Positions 19,270 through 27,196 of a DNA stretch of 64,000 bases are shown here, in pieces. Positions within the stretch are counted from its first letter, which is position 1, and each line of letters opens with the position of its first letter. Source of the DNA: JANOZM01 sp031429355. Its GTDB lineage: Bacteria; Pseudomonadota; Gammaproteobacteria; Burkholderiales; Burkholderiaceae_E. The notes under the pieces were generated by a model, which saw only the letters and a program-made list of their open reading frames with translations, ran no database searches and had not been told where the DNA came from. Location of the stretch: positions 9,743-73,742 of the forward strand of contig JANOZM010000001.1 of NCBI GenBank assembly GCA_031429355.1, written 5' to 3'. Position numbers and translations under genes: made by a program.

Positions 19270-21138
19270 ATGAAAACACCAACTAACGCTTTGTTATTTA
19301 ATTTGCGCCGTAGGCTATTAAAAACCTTCGGTGCAAACGCCCTTGGCACGTCTTACGGCCTTGGGGCGAAAGCCACCTACAAGTTTGCAGTTCCACTAAC
19401 CGTAGCATCGGTTGCAACCTCGGTAGCCGACCGCGCAAACGCCGACACTACAAAACGTTCGCCCATTGCAAGCATTGCACCTGAATTAGCCGCCGCCCAC
19501 CTAATTAATCGGCTTGGCTTTGGCCCTCGTCCCGGCGATATAGCCGAGATTGCCAAGAACCCCGCTGCATGGATTGAGCAACAGTTACGCCCCGAATCGA
19601 TGGCATTGCCCCAGTCGTTAACTAGTCGTTTGGGTGATGGGCAAGTGATTGCGATGAATCCTGTTTTGGCGATTCGCGAGTACTCCAATTTGTTGCAAGA
19701 AAATCGGCAAACTGCCGGTGCCAACCCAGCTGCGCAATCGACACCCGCGCAATCGGCACTGACCCAAACCGCAATGCAAATGAGTGGTAGTAACGAGCAG
19801 ACGACGCAAGGCCCTATGCAAAGCAATACGCAAGGTAATACCGAGGGCAATATGCAAGCAGCTACGCAAGGAACTACGCAAGGAACCACCCAAGCCACCA
19901 CAAGCCCGCGCGCCACTGACTTCGCGAGACCTAACGCAATCGCCCAATACGTTCGCACGCATCAATTGCCCGCTTTGCAATCTCGCTTGTGGCGCGCTTT
20001 AGAGAGCCCACGCCAACTCGAAGAAGTAATGGTTGATTTTTGGTTCAATCACTTTAATGTGTTTCAGGGCAAAAACCTGATGCGTGTGATGGTGGGGCAT
20101 TACGAGCAATTTGCAATTCGCCCTTTTGCGTTAGGTCGATTTAGAGACCTGCTAACTGCAACAGCGCATCACCCTGCCATGATGTATTACCTCGACAACG
20201 CAGCCAGCATGGCGGCACCTCAAAACGCGCAGGCAACGGCTGGCAACAACAATCGTGGTTTGAACGAAAATTACGCGCGCGAATTGATGGAATTGCACAC
20301 CTTGGGAGTCGATGCTGGGTACGAGCAAAAAGACGTAACAGAATTAGCGCGCATGCTAACTGGGTGGACGATTATTCCGATACGAGCAAGGCCGGGTATG
20401 CCGATTCCGCCGGAAGTAGCCGCATCAACCCCGGGAAAAACCGATTCTATGCCCGGTTTTTGGTTTAACGAACGGGTTCACGATCGTGGGGAGAAAGTTT
20501 GGTTAGGCAACCGAATTGCTCCAAGCGGTAAAGCCGAGGGTGATTTTGCGTTAGAGTTTTTAGCCAAGCATCCGGCAACTGCAAAAAACATTAGTTTTAA
20601 ATTGGCGCAATATTTTGTCAGTGATCGCCCCTCGGTTGCGTTAGTTGAGCGTTTAACCAAAGTATTTTTGCAAGAAGACGGGCAGATTATTCCGGTGCTA
20701 CGAACTTTGTTTAACAGCGACGAGTTTTGGGCCACCGAAAATCGTAATGCAAAGTACAAAACGCCGTATCAGTACACCTTGTCCGCGATACGTGCGATTG
20801 GTGCCAGCCCGACTAACTTGCAAAATATTATGAATACGCTTGCTGGCCAAGGGATGCCATTGTTTGGCTGCCAAACACCCGATGGTTATAAAAATACCGA
20901 AGCCGCTTGGCTTAATCCTGATGGCGTTACCAAACGGATTAATTTTGCGTCGCAATTGGCCAGCGGACGATTGGGCAACGAACGTGTTTTTCCAACCACA
21001 ACAACAGCTCAACAGATTATTGAAAATCTTGGCCCGATTATTTCGGCCAACACTATCAAAGCAGTGAGCGAGCATCAAGGCGAGCCTAGCTTAGCGATGG
21101 CCCTAGTGCTGGCAAGTCCAAATATGATGCGTCGATAA
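19270..21138 (+). CDS. DUF1800 family protein
   Basis: A 622-residue protein of unknown biochemical role. The N-terminus is basic with a hydrophobic stretch, suggesting export. Characteristic DUF1800 motifs: AAHLINRLGFGPRPGDI (about residues 74-90), WFNHFNVF, NENYARELMELHTLGVD, LTGWTI. A Gln/Thr/Gly low-complexity insertion with repeated TQG units sits at about residues 178-212 and looks like a recent expansion. DUF1800 genes are usually followed by DUF1501 genes, as here (77 bases apart), so the two probably act together at the cell envelope. Confidence 0.85.
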   Translation: MKTPTNALLFNLRRRLLKTFGANALGTSYGLGAKATYKFAVPLTVASVATSVADRANADTTKRSPIASIAPELAAAHLINRLGFGPRPGDIAEIAKNPAAWIEQQLRPESMALPQSLTSRLGDGQVIAMNPVLAIREYSNLLQENRQTAGANPAAQSTPAQSALTQTAMQMSGSNEQTTQGPMQSNTQGNTEGNMQAATQGTTQGTTQATTSPRATDFARPNAIAQYVRTHQLPALQSRLWRALESPRQLEEVMVDFWFNHFNVFQGKNLMRVMVGHYEQFAIRPFALGRFRDLLTATAHHPAMMYYLDNAASMAAPQNAQATAGNNNRGLNENYARELMELHTLGVDAGYEQKDVTELARMLTGWTIIPIRARPGMPIPPEVAASTPGKTDSMPGFWFNERVHDRGEKVWLGNRIAPSGKAEGDFALEFLAKHPATAKNISFKLAQYFVSDRPSVALVERLTKVFLQEDGQIIPVLRTLFNSDEFWATENRNAKYKTPYQYTLSAIRAIGASPTNLQNIMNTLAGQGMPLFGCQTPDGYKNTEAAWLNPDGVTKRINFASQLASGRLGNERVFPTTTTAQQIIENLGPIISANTIKAVSEHQGEPSLAMALVLASPNMMRR

Positions 21139-21215
21139 ACATTATAAAAATAGCACCCGTAAATTTTCGATAAAACTACTTTATTTAAAGTCAGAACAAA
21201 TTAATTTGGATCACT

Positions 21216-22484
21216 ATGTCGACTCATTCAAACTCTAAACGTGTCTTACTAAAACAGGGCCTCGCACTTGGCACGGGGCTGTCGTTAACTAGTTTTGCTG
21301 GCGTTCAAATTGCCCGAGCACAATCAACCCCGCGTAACAACGGTTCGCAAGCTCGCATCGTCGTTATTATGCTGCGTGGCGCAATGGATGGACTGTCGTT
21401 GGTATCCCCCTATGGCGATACGGCCTACTTTCAATCACGCAGTAGTATCGCCATCGCAAAACCTGGCGAAGTAGACGGTTCTATAGCACTTAATAATTTA
21501 CACGGATTGCATCCTGCCTTTGCGCCGCTAATGCCGTACTGGGAGAGCAAGCAATTGGCGTTTATTCATGCTAGCGGTTCGCACGATACAACGCGCTCAC
21601 ACTTTGATGCACAAGACTATATGGAGTCGGCAACACCAGGACGTAAATCTACCCCTGATGGTTGGTTAAATCGTCTAGCAACGGTTTTAACGCAGGGGAA
21701 TCAAGCGGCCAATAATCAGCGCTTACAGGCGGTTAATTTAGGCCCAACCATGCCGCGTATTTTTGCTGGTAGCGCATCAGTAGCCTCGCTTGCCAGTGGT
21801 AACGCAGCCACGTCTAAAGGCGTATTGGATCGACCCAATTGGACGCAAGCATTTAATGGCATGTATTCTGGCGACGACAAACTTAGCCTAGCCGTACGTG
21901 AGGCGGCTGCAACGCGCCGTGAAATTATTGATAAGTTAGCCAGTGATGATCCCAAAGCAGATGTGGGTTCGCTATCGTTAAACGGACTGGCTGCAGACAC
22001 TGCACGCTTAGGCCAATTAATTGCCAAAGATGCGCGAGTGCGCTTGGCGTTTGTGCCAGTGGGTGGTTGGGATACGCATGTAAACCAAGGTAACGGAAAA
22101 GGTCAGTTAGCCAACCGCTTCGGCCTGTTAGCACAAGCAATCGATGCATTAGCGAGTAACTTGGGCGAGCGCCTAAAGGACACTAGTATTTTGGTGATGT
22201 CCGAGTTTGGTCGTACGGTTCGCCAAAACGGTAACAATGGCACCGACCACGGTCACGGCAATGTGGCTTTTGTCTTGGGTGGTGGCGTAGCCGGTGCGCA
22301 GGTACTAGGGCAATGGCCAGGCTTAGAGCGATCGGCCCTACACGAAAACCGCGACTTGGCAATTACCACGGACTTTCGCGATGTTATTGCCGAACTACTA
22401 GAACAACGCTTTCGCTTAACCGATAATGAGTTGGCGGCTGTCTTGCCCAATATGACACAAAGACAACGGGTTGGATTAGTCTAA
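21216..22484 (+). CDS. DUF1501 family protein (sulfatase-like fold)
   Basis: A 422-residue exported protein with an N-terminal signal (KRVLLKQGLALGTGLSLTSFAG..., AxA-type cleavage near IARAQ). Lys-Arg at the usual Tat twin-Arg position makes Tat export uncertain. DUF1501 motifs: VVIMLRGAMDGLSLV, NLHGLHPAFAPLMPYW, GSHDTTRSHFDAQDYME, GGWDTHVNQG, SEFGRTVRQNG. The His/Asp pattern resembles the alkaline phosphatase/sulfatase superfamily, but no substrate is established. Partner of the upstream DUF1800 gene. Confidence 0.85.
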   Translation: MSTHSNSKRVLLKQGLALGTGLSLTSFAGVQIARAQSTPRNNGSQARIVVIMLRGAMDGLSLVSPYGDTAYFQSRSSIAIAKPGEVDGSIALNNLHGLHPAFAPLMPYWESKQLAFIHASGSHDTTRSHFDAQDYMESATPGRKSTPDGWLNRLATVLTQGNQAANNQRLQAVNLGPTMPRIFAGSASVASLASGNAATSKGVLDRPNWTQAFNGMYSGDDKLSLAVREAAATRREIIDKLASDDPKADVGSLSLNGLAADTARLGQLIAKDARVRLAFVPVGGWDTHVNQGNGKGQLANRFGLLAQAIDALASNLGERLKDTSILVMSEFGRTVRQNGNNGTDHGHGNVAFVLGGGVAGAQVLGQWPGLERSALHENRDLAITTDFRDVIAELLEQRFRLTDNELAAVLPNMTQRQRVGLV

Positions 22485-22603
22485 AAAGTTTTGAATCGCC
22501 ATTCACTAGCCATTAGCCGCCGGTTGTATACCGCGCGTTAAATGGCACAACCAGCAACACTTTAGACCTCTCTACAATTACTTTTCCTTTGAAGGATTTG
22601 CAG

Positions 22604-23545
22604 ATGAGCCTATCCAATTCGCACGGCATTCCAAAACAATCGTTAATCAGTAGCGCCTTGTCCCTTGGCATTTTGGGAGTTGGTCTACTCAATGCTTGTG
22701 GCGGTGGCGCTTCAACGGCAGCACCAAAAGGCAACACCACTAGCGCCCCAAAGGTGTTAATTATTGCCGGCGATATTGCTCAATGCCCTGCAATTGGGCC
22801 TATCGGATCTGTAGCCGAAAAAACGGCAACACTAGTAAAGGCTTTACTGACAACCCATGGCGCCGAAGCGCAAGTTTTAACCCTAGGCGACAATGTGTAT
22901 AACGTTGGATCGCCAAATGAATTTGCGGATTGCTACGAGCCCACCTGGGGCGCCTTTAAAGCACGAACCTTACCAACCCCCGGCAATCACGATTACGGTC
23001 AGCCCAACGCCTCTGGTTATTTCGATTACTTCGGCGTTGCGGCAGGGGCCGATAGAAAAGGCTTTTACGCAAAACAATTCGATAACTGGTCCGTAGTTTC
23101 GATCAATAGCAATATTGCTGTTGATAATAGCTCGGAACAAATGCAGTGGCTAAAATCGAGTTCGTTTTCTAAGTGCAAATTAGCCGCTTGGCATCACCCT
23201 CTATTTACATCAGCGATTCGCGGCAGCAACAAAATGATGACAGCCATTTGGGAGCAGCTTGATCTGGCAAAGTTTGATATCGTTTTTCAAGGCCACGAGC
23301 ACCAATACGAACGATTCTCTCCCAAAAAATCCGACGGCAGTTTGGCCTCCGGTATTCGCTCGTTTGTGGTTGGAACCGGGGGCGCTTCGCTGAGCGGTTT
23401 TAGTATTCCTATAGAGGGTAGTGAAATTCGAATCGGTAGCTTTGGGGTGGTCGTATTAAAGTTGTACGACAATCGTTACGAGTGGGAATTTATCGACCCA
23501 GAAAATAAAGTGCTTGATTCGGGCAGTGCTAACTGCCGCGGATAG
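22604..23545 (+). CDS. Metallophosphoesterase lipoprotein
   Basis: Calcineurin-like phosphoesterase of 313 residues with the ATG at 22604. GAAGGA lies just upstream, so I prefer this over the longer TTG start at 22589. The N-terminal lipobox is LLNAC followed by GGG, implying an outer-membrane or periplasmic lipoprotein. Metal-ligand motifs: GDIAQC, LGDNVY, GNHDYG, WHHPLF, QGHEHQYERF. This is the order of purple-acid-phosphatase-like enzymes. Substrate unknown. It marks the left border of the accessory island. Confidence 0.85.
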   Translation: MSLSNSHGIPKQSLISSALSLGILGVGLLNACGGGASTAAPKGNTTSAPKVLIIAGDIAQCPAIGPIGSVAEKTATLVKALLTTHGAEAQVLTLGDNVYNVGSPNEFADCYEPTWGAFKARTLPTPGNHDYGQPNASGYFDYFGVAAGADRKGFYAKQFDNWSVVSINSNIAVDNSSEQMQWLKSSSFSKCKLAAWHHPLFTSAIRGSNKMMTAIWEQLDLAKFDIVFQGHEHQYERFSPKKSDGSLASGIRSFVVGTGGASLSGFSIPIEGSEIRIGSFGVVVLKLYDNRYEWEFIDPENKVLDSGSANCRG

Positions 23546-23647
23546 AACGACCCTAGCTGGCGTCGCGGTAGCCCGCGTCTCGCGCACTCGGCGCTGCGGT
23601 TGGCATACCGAAAATGGGCGTTGCAAGCAACAGAACGCTTAGCCGAA

Positions 23648-24625
23648 CTATTTTATTACGACGGGTTCACGTAACTTCCATTGATCGCCAAACGACTTTA
23701 GCCCGAATGCTTGCATCTTTTGAGTCATTTCGTCTTCGTATAAAGGTTCTAGATTAGGAAATGGTTCGGTCATTAACGCAGTGTGCATCAACGGATGATC
23801 TGATTCGAGCGACAAACTTTTACCCGTAGACATCTGGTAGGCGTATTGCAGCGTAAACAATTCTGCAGGGAATACTCGCGACCAAGACATCATGTCGACT
23901 ATTGATTCTAATTGGGACGGCCTTCTGCGTTTCTCAGCATCAATGCCCGCATATCCAAGGCACTGCGCAACGCGGTAGTCACAATAATCGGATAGTGCTA
24001 CCCGGAAGCCCGCTTCGTCGCCGGCGCACTGCAAAATCCGACCATAAACACCAGCGTTTTCGACTTCTGACGGGTTAAATGAAGGCCAATTACGTGTTAC
24101 TAAAATCGCTTGCAGAGTGCTGAAGAAAAAATGGGCTGGCTTATCTTCAAGATTAGCAAAGTACTCATGAACTTCCGAAGTTTTGAGGAGGTTCGCAAGG
24201 TACGGAGCAACCCAATCGGCAAACCACTGAAGACCACAGGCTAACGAAACGCCTTGCCAAGCCAGTATTTGTAGCAATGAATCATCTCGTGCACTGAAAG
24301 GCAGCACGCCAGCTCTGCGTTCATGTAAAACTAGATCGACGCTCAGATAGCGATAAGCAAACGCTCGCCTGATCTTGTCGAACTGCGTAGGCTCTCGCGT
24401 CAACCGAGAAAAAAACATTGCCTGTTCAGAATCTTGAGCAAGATCCTCCGTGCAAGCAATCTTATAAATCAGGCTTTTATCCTGAATGAAATCACCGTTT
24501 TGACGAATCCATTTTAGAATATTCGCTTCAGTAATTTCACTTGTGTCAGGTAAGACGCCGGGCTTCAGCGCAAAAAGCACCGACTCAAGTCGGTTGTCAC
24601 GGGTGGGTTTCAAAAGACGGGGCAT
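23648..24625 (-). CDS. Immunity-like protein 1 (paralogue of the gene at 29599-30567)
   Basis: About 325 residues, predicted mostly helical, soluble, with no signal peptide. I chose the ATG at 24625 (MPRLLKPTRDNR) because its paralogue starts MTRLLKPTRSNR. A longer start at 24643 would overlap the upstream toxin-tip frame by 7 bases. The C-terminal half is nearly the same as in the 29.6-30.6 kb copy (DYCDYRVAQ, GIDAEKRRRPSQLESI, LSLESDHPLMHTAL, PFPNLEPLY). The pattern of a helical domain ending in a DHP motif recalls PoNi (DUF1911) or Imm49-type immunity proteins, unverified. It lies 11 bases after a toxin-tip frame with a nuclease-like EVKGG motif, so a cytoplasmic antidote role is inferred. 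Confidence 0.7.
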   Translation of the reverse strand: MPRLLKPTRDNRLESVLFALKPGVLPDTSEITEANILKWIRQNGDFIQDKSLIYKIACTEDLAQDSEQAMFFSRLTREPTQFDKIRRAFAYRYLSVDLVLHERRAGVLPFSARDDSLLQILAWQGVSLACGLQWFADWVAPYLANLLKTSEVHEYFANLEDKPAHFFFSTLQAILVTRNWPSFNPSEVENAGVYGRILQCAGDEAGFRVALSDYCDYRVAQCLGYAGIDAEKRRRPSQLESIVDMMSWSRVFPAELFTLQYAYQMSTGKSLSLESDHPLMHTALMTEPFPNLEPLYEDEMTQKMQAFGLKSFGDQWKLREPVVIK

Positions 24626-24636
24626 CGCGCAAATCC

Positions 24637-24948
24637 TTACCAAAGCCTAGATCGTACATTCGTTTTACCCGTTCGCATTCCGTTATGTTGAACAACAAAT
24701 CCGTCATACCGTTGCCCTATCATTTCCCTCCTCACATATTGAGCAAATTCATTTGTACCGTAAGCCATATTTTTCACGTCCCAAACACTTCCAGAGGCGG
24801 CATTTGCAGCTAAATTAATCCGTGAGACCCCAATATAGTGCGGCCCTTTTGCTTGTTCTTTACTCAAACCTTTCGCATTGCCATTTAGCCCACCTTTTAC
24901 TTCAATCAAAACAAACTCGTTTGCAAACTTTCCGAGTTTATTTGGCTT
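24637..24948 (-). CDS. Orphan toxin-tip fragment 1 (PD-(D/E)XK-like)
   Basis: An open frame of 103 codons running from just after a stop at 24949-24951 to 24637. There is no ATG at its head (a TTG at 24909 is possible). It lacks any signal, RHS, pre-toxin or delivery region, so it looks like the detached C-terminus of a polymorphic toxin. It contains FVLIEVKGG, reminiscent of the E-x-K half of a PD-(D/E)XK nuclease, then SKEQAKGPHY. Its end (VWDVKNMAYGTNEFAQYVR, HNGMRTGKTNV) is shared with the second tip at 30590-30862. It sits directly upstream of immunity-like gene 1. Whether it is expressed is unknown. Confidence 0.6.
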   Translation of the reverse strand, partial: KPNKLGKFANEFVLIEVKGGLNGNAKGLSKEQAKGPHYIGVSRINLAANAASGSVWDVKNMAYGTNEFAQYVRREMIGQRYDGFVVQHNGMRTGKTNVRSRLW

Positions 24949-24952
24949 TTAC

Positions 24953-25034
24953 ATTTAACGCTTTAAAACGCAGTCAGTACGAGCGCTGGCGCTTGGAGCG
25001 GCGGTTTCGGCTCCAGCCCTAAGTAGTTAAGAAT
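24953..25034 (-). repeat. attC-like imperfect inverted repeat between two tip-immunity units
   Basis: Read on the minus strand, the 3' end carries GTTAAAT (24959-24953), which fits the integron R' core GTTRRRY. It lies just before toxin-tip 1 and after immunity-like gene 4. The opposite end carries TCTTAAC (25032-25026), a near match to RYYYAAC. The inner parts can partly pair (TTGGAGC with GCTCCAG around 24995-25017). The structure is imperfect and I cannot score it, so this is a candidate only. Confidence 0.3.
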
Positions 25035-25136
25035 CTTCTCTATCGCCTGGCTTTGAACGGTCGTCGCGACGATTCTCAAATCAACAACACAATGCGGGCA
25101 ATGGCCCGTGAGCGGCACGACAAATTGTTAATGAAA

Positions 25137-25925
25137 TTAAACTAATGGGTTAAGAAGCTCTTGCGGGAAATACGGAGATTCAACTTGAAATTTCATTTTT
25201 CGCGATGCAGCTAATTTGCACAAAACTATTCCGTAAAAATCAATAGCCGTTCTATTGCCGAACTTGGTACACCCATGTTCTTCGTAGACACTCATCCGAG
25301 CCCTGTTTTTGAACTCGGTCACACGTTGATTTAGCCAACTCGGAAAGGCTATGGAGTCGTTATCGTTGACTATAACCGCCCCTGCGTTCGTACTCAACAT
25401 TAATCGCGCTTCGTGCCGCTCGACGGCTTTTTTCATCACGTCGGAGAGGCCGCCAAAAGCTAATTCCAAGAAGCATTGTCCTACCGGCCAAACGACTGAC
25501 TGTTCTAGTTTAAAGCGAGTCATAACTTTTTGGAGACGCTTCAAACATGCTTTGTTGCCGGTCATAAAAACTCCGATTATTAACCAATCGAATGCGCGAG
25601 GTCGTACCGGTTGATTCTGAATAACTTCTAAGACCTCTCGCGACGAGGCGAACTGTTCAAGTTCTTCAAATGTCTTTAATGCTTTCATTAAATAAAGGTG
25701 TGCTTGTTTGCTATCGCCTTCAATACGAAATAAAAATCCAGCTAAGCTTAAGTCAACAACTGCAATATCGCTAAACAACTCAACAAGAAAATCGAGATTT
25801 ACGATTCCTTCAACAGAAGCGCAACGCCCCGCCACAACTGCTCGGGAATCATCTAATGCCGCTCTTTTGGATGCAAGCTCCCGGAGGAACTCTACATCTA
25901 TTGAATTTGATTTTAAACTAGTCAT
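25137..25925 (-). CDS. Immunity-like protein 4 (Imm49-like outline)
   Basis: A 262-residue, mostly helical protein with no signal peptide. The N-terminus is MTSLKSNSIDVEF. The end reads FYGIVLCKLAASRKMKFQVESPYFPQELL, which recalls the closing motif of Imm49-type immunity proteins and matches in outline the LESDHPL end of the other immunity-like genes here. Its ATG overlaps the stop of an upstream short frame on the same strand as ATGA (25922-25925). Such coupling is typical of toxin-immunity pairs. Family assignment is from memory and unverified. Confidence 0.6.
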   Translation of the reverse strand: MTSLKSNSIDVEFLRELASKRAALDDSRAVVAGRCASVEGIVNLDFLVELFSDIAVVDLSLAGFLFRIEGDSKQAHLYLMKALKTFEELEQFASSREVLEVIQNQPVRPRAFDWLIIGVFMTGNKACLKRLQKVMTRFKLEQSVVWPVGQCFLELAFGGLSDVMKKAVERHEARLMLSTNAGAVIVNDNDSIAFPSWLNQRVTEFKNRARMSVYEEHGCTKFGNRTAIDFYGIVLCKLAASRKMKFQVESPYFPQELLNPLV

Positions 25926-26125
25926 ATCTTAATTAGAAACGGTGTCCAAGGAATAATGGGCGAAGACGTACTCGTATGCCGTGCACCTGGATTTAAGTTT
26001 AGCTGCCTTAATTGATCTCCACGCGCGAAACTAGCATAGGAAGAAACCTCATTTTTCACAAGGCCAAATAGTATTTCCCTTGCAAAGGATTTGTCTATAG
26101 CCGAAAAATCTTGAACTCGATTGCC
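25922..26125 (-). CDS. Orphan toxin-tip fragment 3, overlapping immunity-like gene 4
   Basis: A 67-codon frame, open from just after a TAA at 26126-26128 to a TGA that overlaps the next ATG by four bases. There is no clear start codon and no delivery region. The sequence runs from NRVQDFSAIDKSFAREIL to SSPIIPWTPFLIKI. SFAREILFGLVKNE may correspond to the EFAQYVR/EFAKFVR segment of the other two tips. It occupies most of the otherwise gene-free stretch upstream of immunity-like gene 4. Evidence that it is real is the ATGA coupling and the placement, both as in the other pairs. Confidence 0.5.
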   Translation of the reverse strand, partial: GNRVQDFSAIDKSFAREILFGLVKNEVSSYASFARGDQLRQLNLNPGARHTSTSSPIIPWTPFLIKI

Positions 26126-26228
26126 TTAGCAACAAACCGACTGATTTTGAAGGGCTACACCGAGAACGCTTGCTGAGCAGACAGTTAAAGATCGACAGGT
26201 TGCAGCCTAAGGCGACATCAGCATCCTC

Positions 26229-26288
26229 ACAGTCACTACATTGTCTAACTTCCGGCTAAGCCATTACAAGGTTGATCGGTTTGGATCA
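26229..26288 (+). repeat. Imperfect 60-bp direct repeat, copy 1 (upstream of parDE)
   Basis: ACAGTCAC (26229-26236), 16 bases, then CGGCTAAGCCATTACAAGGT and following bases to 26288. The second copy at 27055-27114 has the same ACAGTCAC, the same 16-base gap and 30 of 36 identical positions in the second block. All differences in that block are transitions. The two copies bracket the parDE genes 826 bases apart. Within the 26126-26361 stretch I also see an imperfect hairpin (GCCTTAG at 26122-26128 with CTAAGGC at 26208-26214) and no other gene. Confidence 0.65.
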
Positions 26289-26298
26289 ACACACCGTC

Positions 26299-26327
26299 TT
26301 GACCTTTGGGTTTGTGCGGTGGATAAT
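26299..26327 (+). promoter_or_regulatory. Sigma-70 promoter of parDE
   Basis: -35 TTGACC (26299-26304), 17-base spacer, -10 GATAAT (26322-26327). Spacing is ideal and the boxes are close to consensus. It lies 35 bases before the parD ATG and next to the operator dyad. An own promoter is typical for toxin-antitoxin pairs carried in cassette arrays. Confidence 0.75.
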
Positions 26328-26332
26328 ACAAA

Positions 26333-26358
26333 GTAATACATGTTCATCAAAGTATTAC
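26333..26358. promoter_or_regulatory. ParD operator dyad
   Basis: GTAATAC (26333-26339) and GTATTAC (26352-26358) form an inverted repeat that starts 5 bases after the -10 box and ends just before the parD ATG at 26362. Autorepression by ParD binding here is expected from the family. Confidence 0.65.
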
Positions 26359-26361
26359 ATT

Positions 26362-26598
26362 ATGACAGCTAGAACCATAAACGTACGCTTGCCTGAGGCG
26401 CTTTACAACCAGATTGAAGAGCTTGCCAAAGCTACCGCTCGGACTAAGAGCTTTTTGGCTATTGATGCACTGACCAACTACGTCCAGAGTGAATCTTGGC
26501 AAGTTCGTGATATCAACGAAGGCATCAAGGAAGCCGACGCAGGCGATTTCGCAACCGACAAGCAGGTCAAAGCGGTGTTTGCCAAATATGGCGCTTGA
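26362..26598 (+). CDS. parD: ParD-like ribbon-helix-helix antitoxin
   Basis: A 78-residue antitoxin. An N-terminal ribbon-helix-helix DNA-binding fold (TINVRLPEALYNQIEELAKATARTKSFLAIDAL) is followed by an acidic C-terminal toxin-binding tail (INEGIKEADAGDFATDKQVKAVFAKYGA). The ATG at 26362 is preferred over the long upstream extension from 26272, which would run through the promoter and operator. It ends 3 bases before the parE ATG. Confidence 0.88.
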   Translation: MTARTINVRLPEALYNQIEELAKATARTKSFLAIDALTNYVQSESWQVRDINEGIKEADAGDFATDKQVKAVFAKYGA

Positions 26599-26601
26599 TG
26601 C

Positions 26602-26871
26602 ATGCTGATCAAGTGGACTAAAGCATCACTCGCATCTGTTGATGAAATCGCTGGCTTCATCGCCAAAGACAACCCGACCCGCGCCACTAGCTTTGTGTTG
26701 GAATTGCAGACCGCTGTGAACAAACTTCAGGCCCATCCAGGCATGGGCCGGGCTGGACGCGTCCCCGGTACGCGTGAGCTGGTCCTGCACAAGAACTACA
26801 TTGCCATTTACCGCGTGCGTGGCGATGACGTCGAAATTTTGAGATTGCATCACGCAGCCCGAAATCTATAA
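26602..26871 (+). CDS. parE: ParE/RelE-family toxin
   Basis: An 89-residue toxin of the RelE/ParE fold: LIKWTKASLASVDEIAGFIAKDNP at the N-terminus, HPGMGRAGRVPGTRELVLHKNY in the middle, IYRVRGDDVEILRLHHAARN at the end. ParE toxins usually poison DNA gyrase, while RelE types cleave mRNA. The sequence fits ParE better. Intact and coupled to parD. Here it may serve to stabilise the cassette region. Confidence 0.9.
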   Translation: MLIKWTKASLASVDEIAGFIAKDNPTRATSFVLELQTAVNKLQAHPGMGRAGRVPGTRELVLHKNYIAIYRVRGDDVEILRLHHAARNL

Positions 26872-26917
26872 CAAACTGGGCAAGTCCGTGTGTAGCAGTC
26901 CAGACTTCAAGATAGTT

Positions 26918-27044
26918 GACTAACAAACGCCAACAGCAACCTCAAACTGCGCGAGAGTTGCCCGCGGATCGACCTTATGAACAACCTGCGCATTCTTAAA
27001 CAACCTGCATTGGCTAAAGTCTAGTACCGATGGCGCTGTTAGAT
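26918..27044 (+). repeat. attC-like recombination site after parDE
   Basis: GACTAAC (26918-26924, near RYYYAAC) and GTTAGAT (27038-27044, exact GTTRRRY) bound a 127-base segment whose ends pair. CTAACA plus CGCCA on the left (26920-26932) pairs with TGGCG plus TGTTAG on the right (27031-27042), with a small internal mismatch. Inside is a further hairpin (GCAACCTC with GAGAGTTGC, 26936-26961). This is the layout of integron cassette attC sites and sits 46 bases after parE. It accounts for about half of the gene-free stretch 26872-27196. No integrase is in the window. Confidence 0.4.
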
Positions 27045-27054
27045 CAACTTACAA

Positions 27055-27114
27055 ACAGTCACCGCCTTGCCTTATTTTCGGCTAAGCCGTTACAAGGTCG
27101 ATTGGTTCGGACTA
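27055..27114 (+). repeat. Imperfect 60-bp direct repeat, copy 2
   Basis: Second copy of the repeat at 26229-26288: ACAGTCAC (27055-27062), 16-base gap, then CGGCTAAGCCGTTACAAGGT and following bases to 27114. The core CGGCTAAGCCG is an 11-base palindrome. It lies right after the attC-like site and 82 bases before the next gene. The remaining bases to 27196 hold only a ribosome site (AAAGGA at 27182-27187). Confidence 0.65.
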
Positions 27115-27196
27115 ATGGAAAGCGCTTGTTTAAAAATTGCTTGTAACCTTTGGTTAACGAGAAACACACACAATTTCTACCAAAGGACCCGGTTTC

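Noticed and set aside
26122..26216. Hairpin GCCTTAG...CTAAGGC considered as a further attC site
   Set aside because: The arms do not end in RYYYAAC/GTTRRRY cores in either orientation, so only a generic inverted repeat is supported.
26272..26361. 30-residue N-terminal extension of ParD
   Set aside because: It would be translated from the promoter and operator region; the ATG at 26362 gives the normal antitoxin length.
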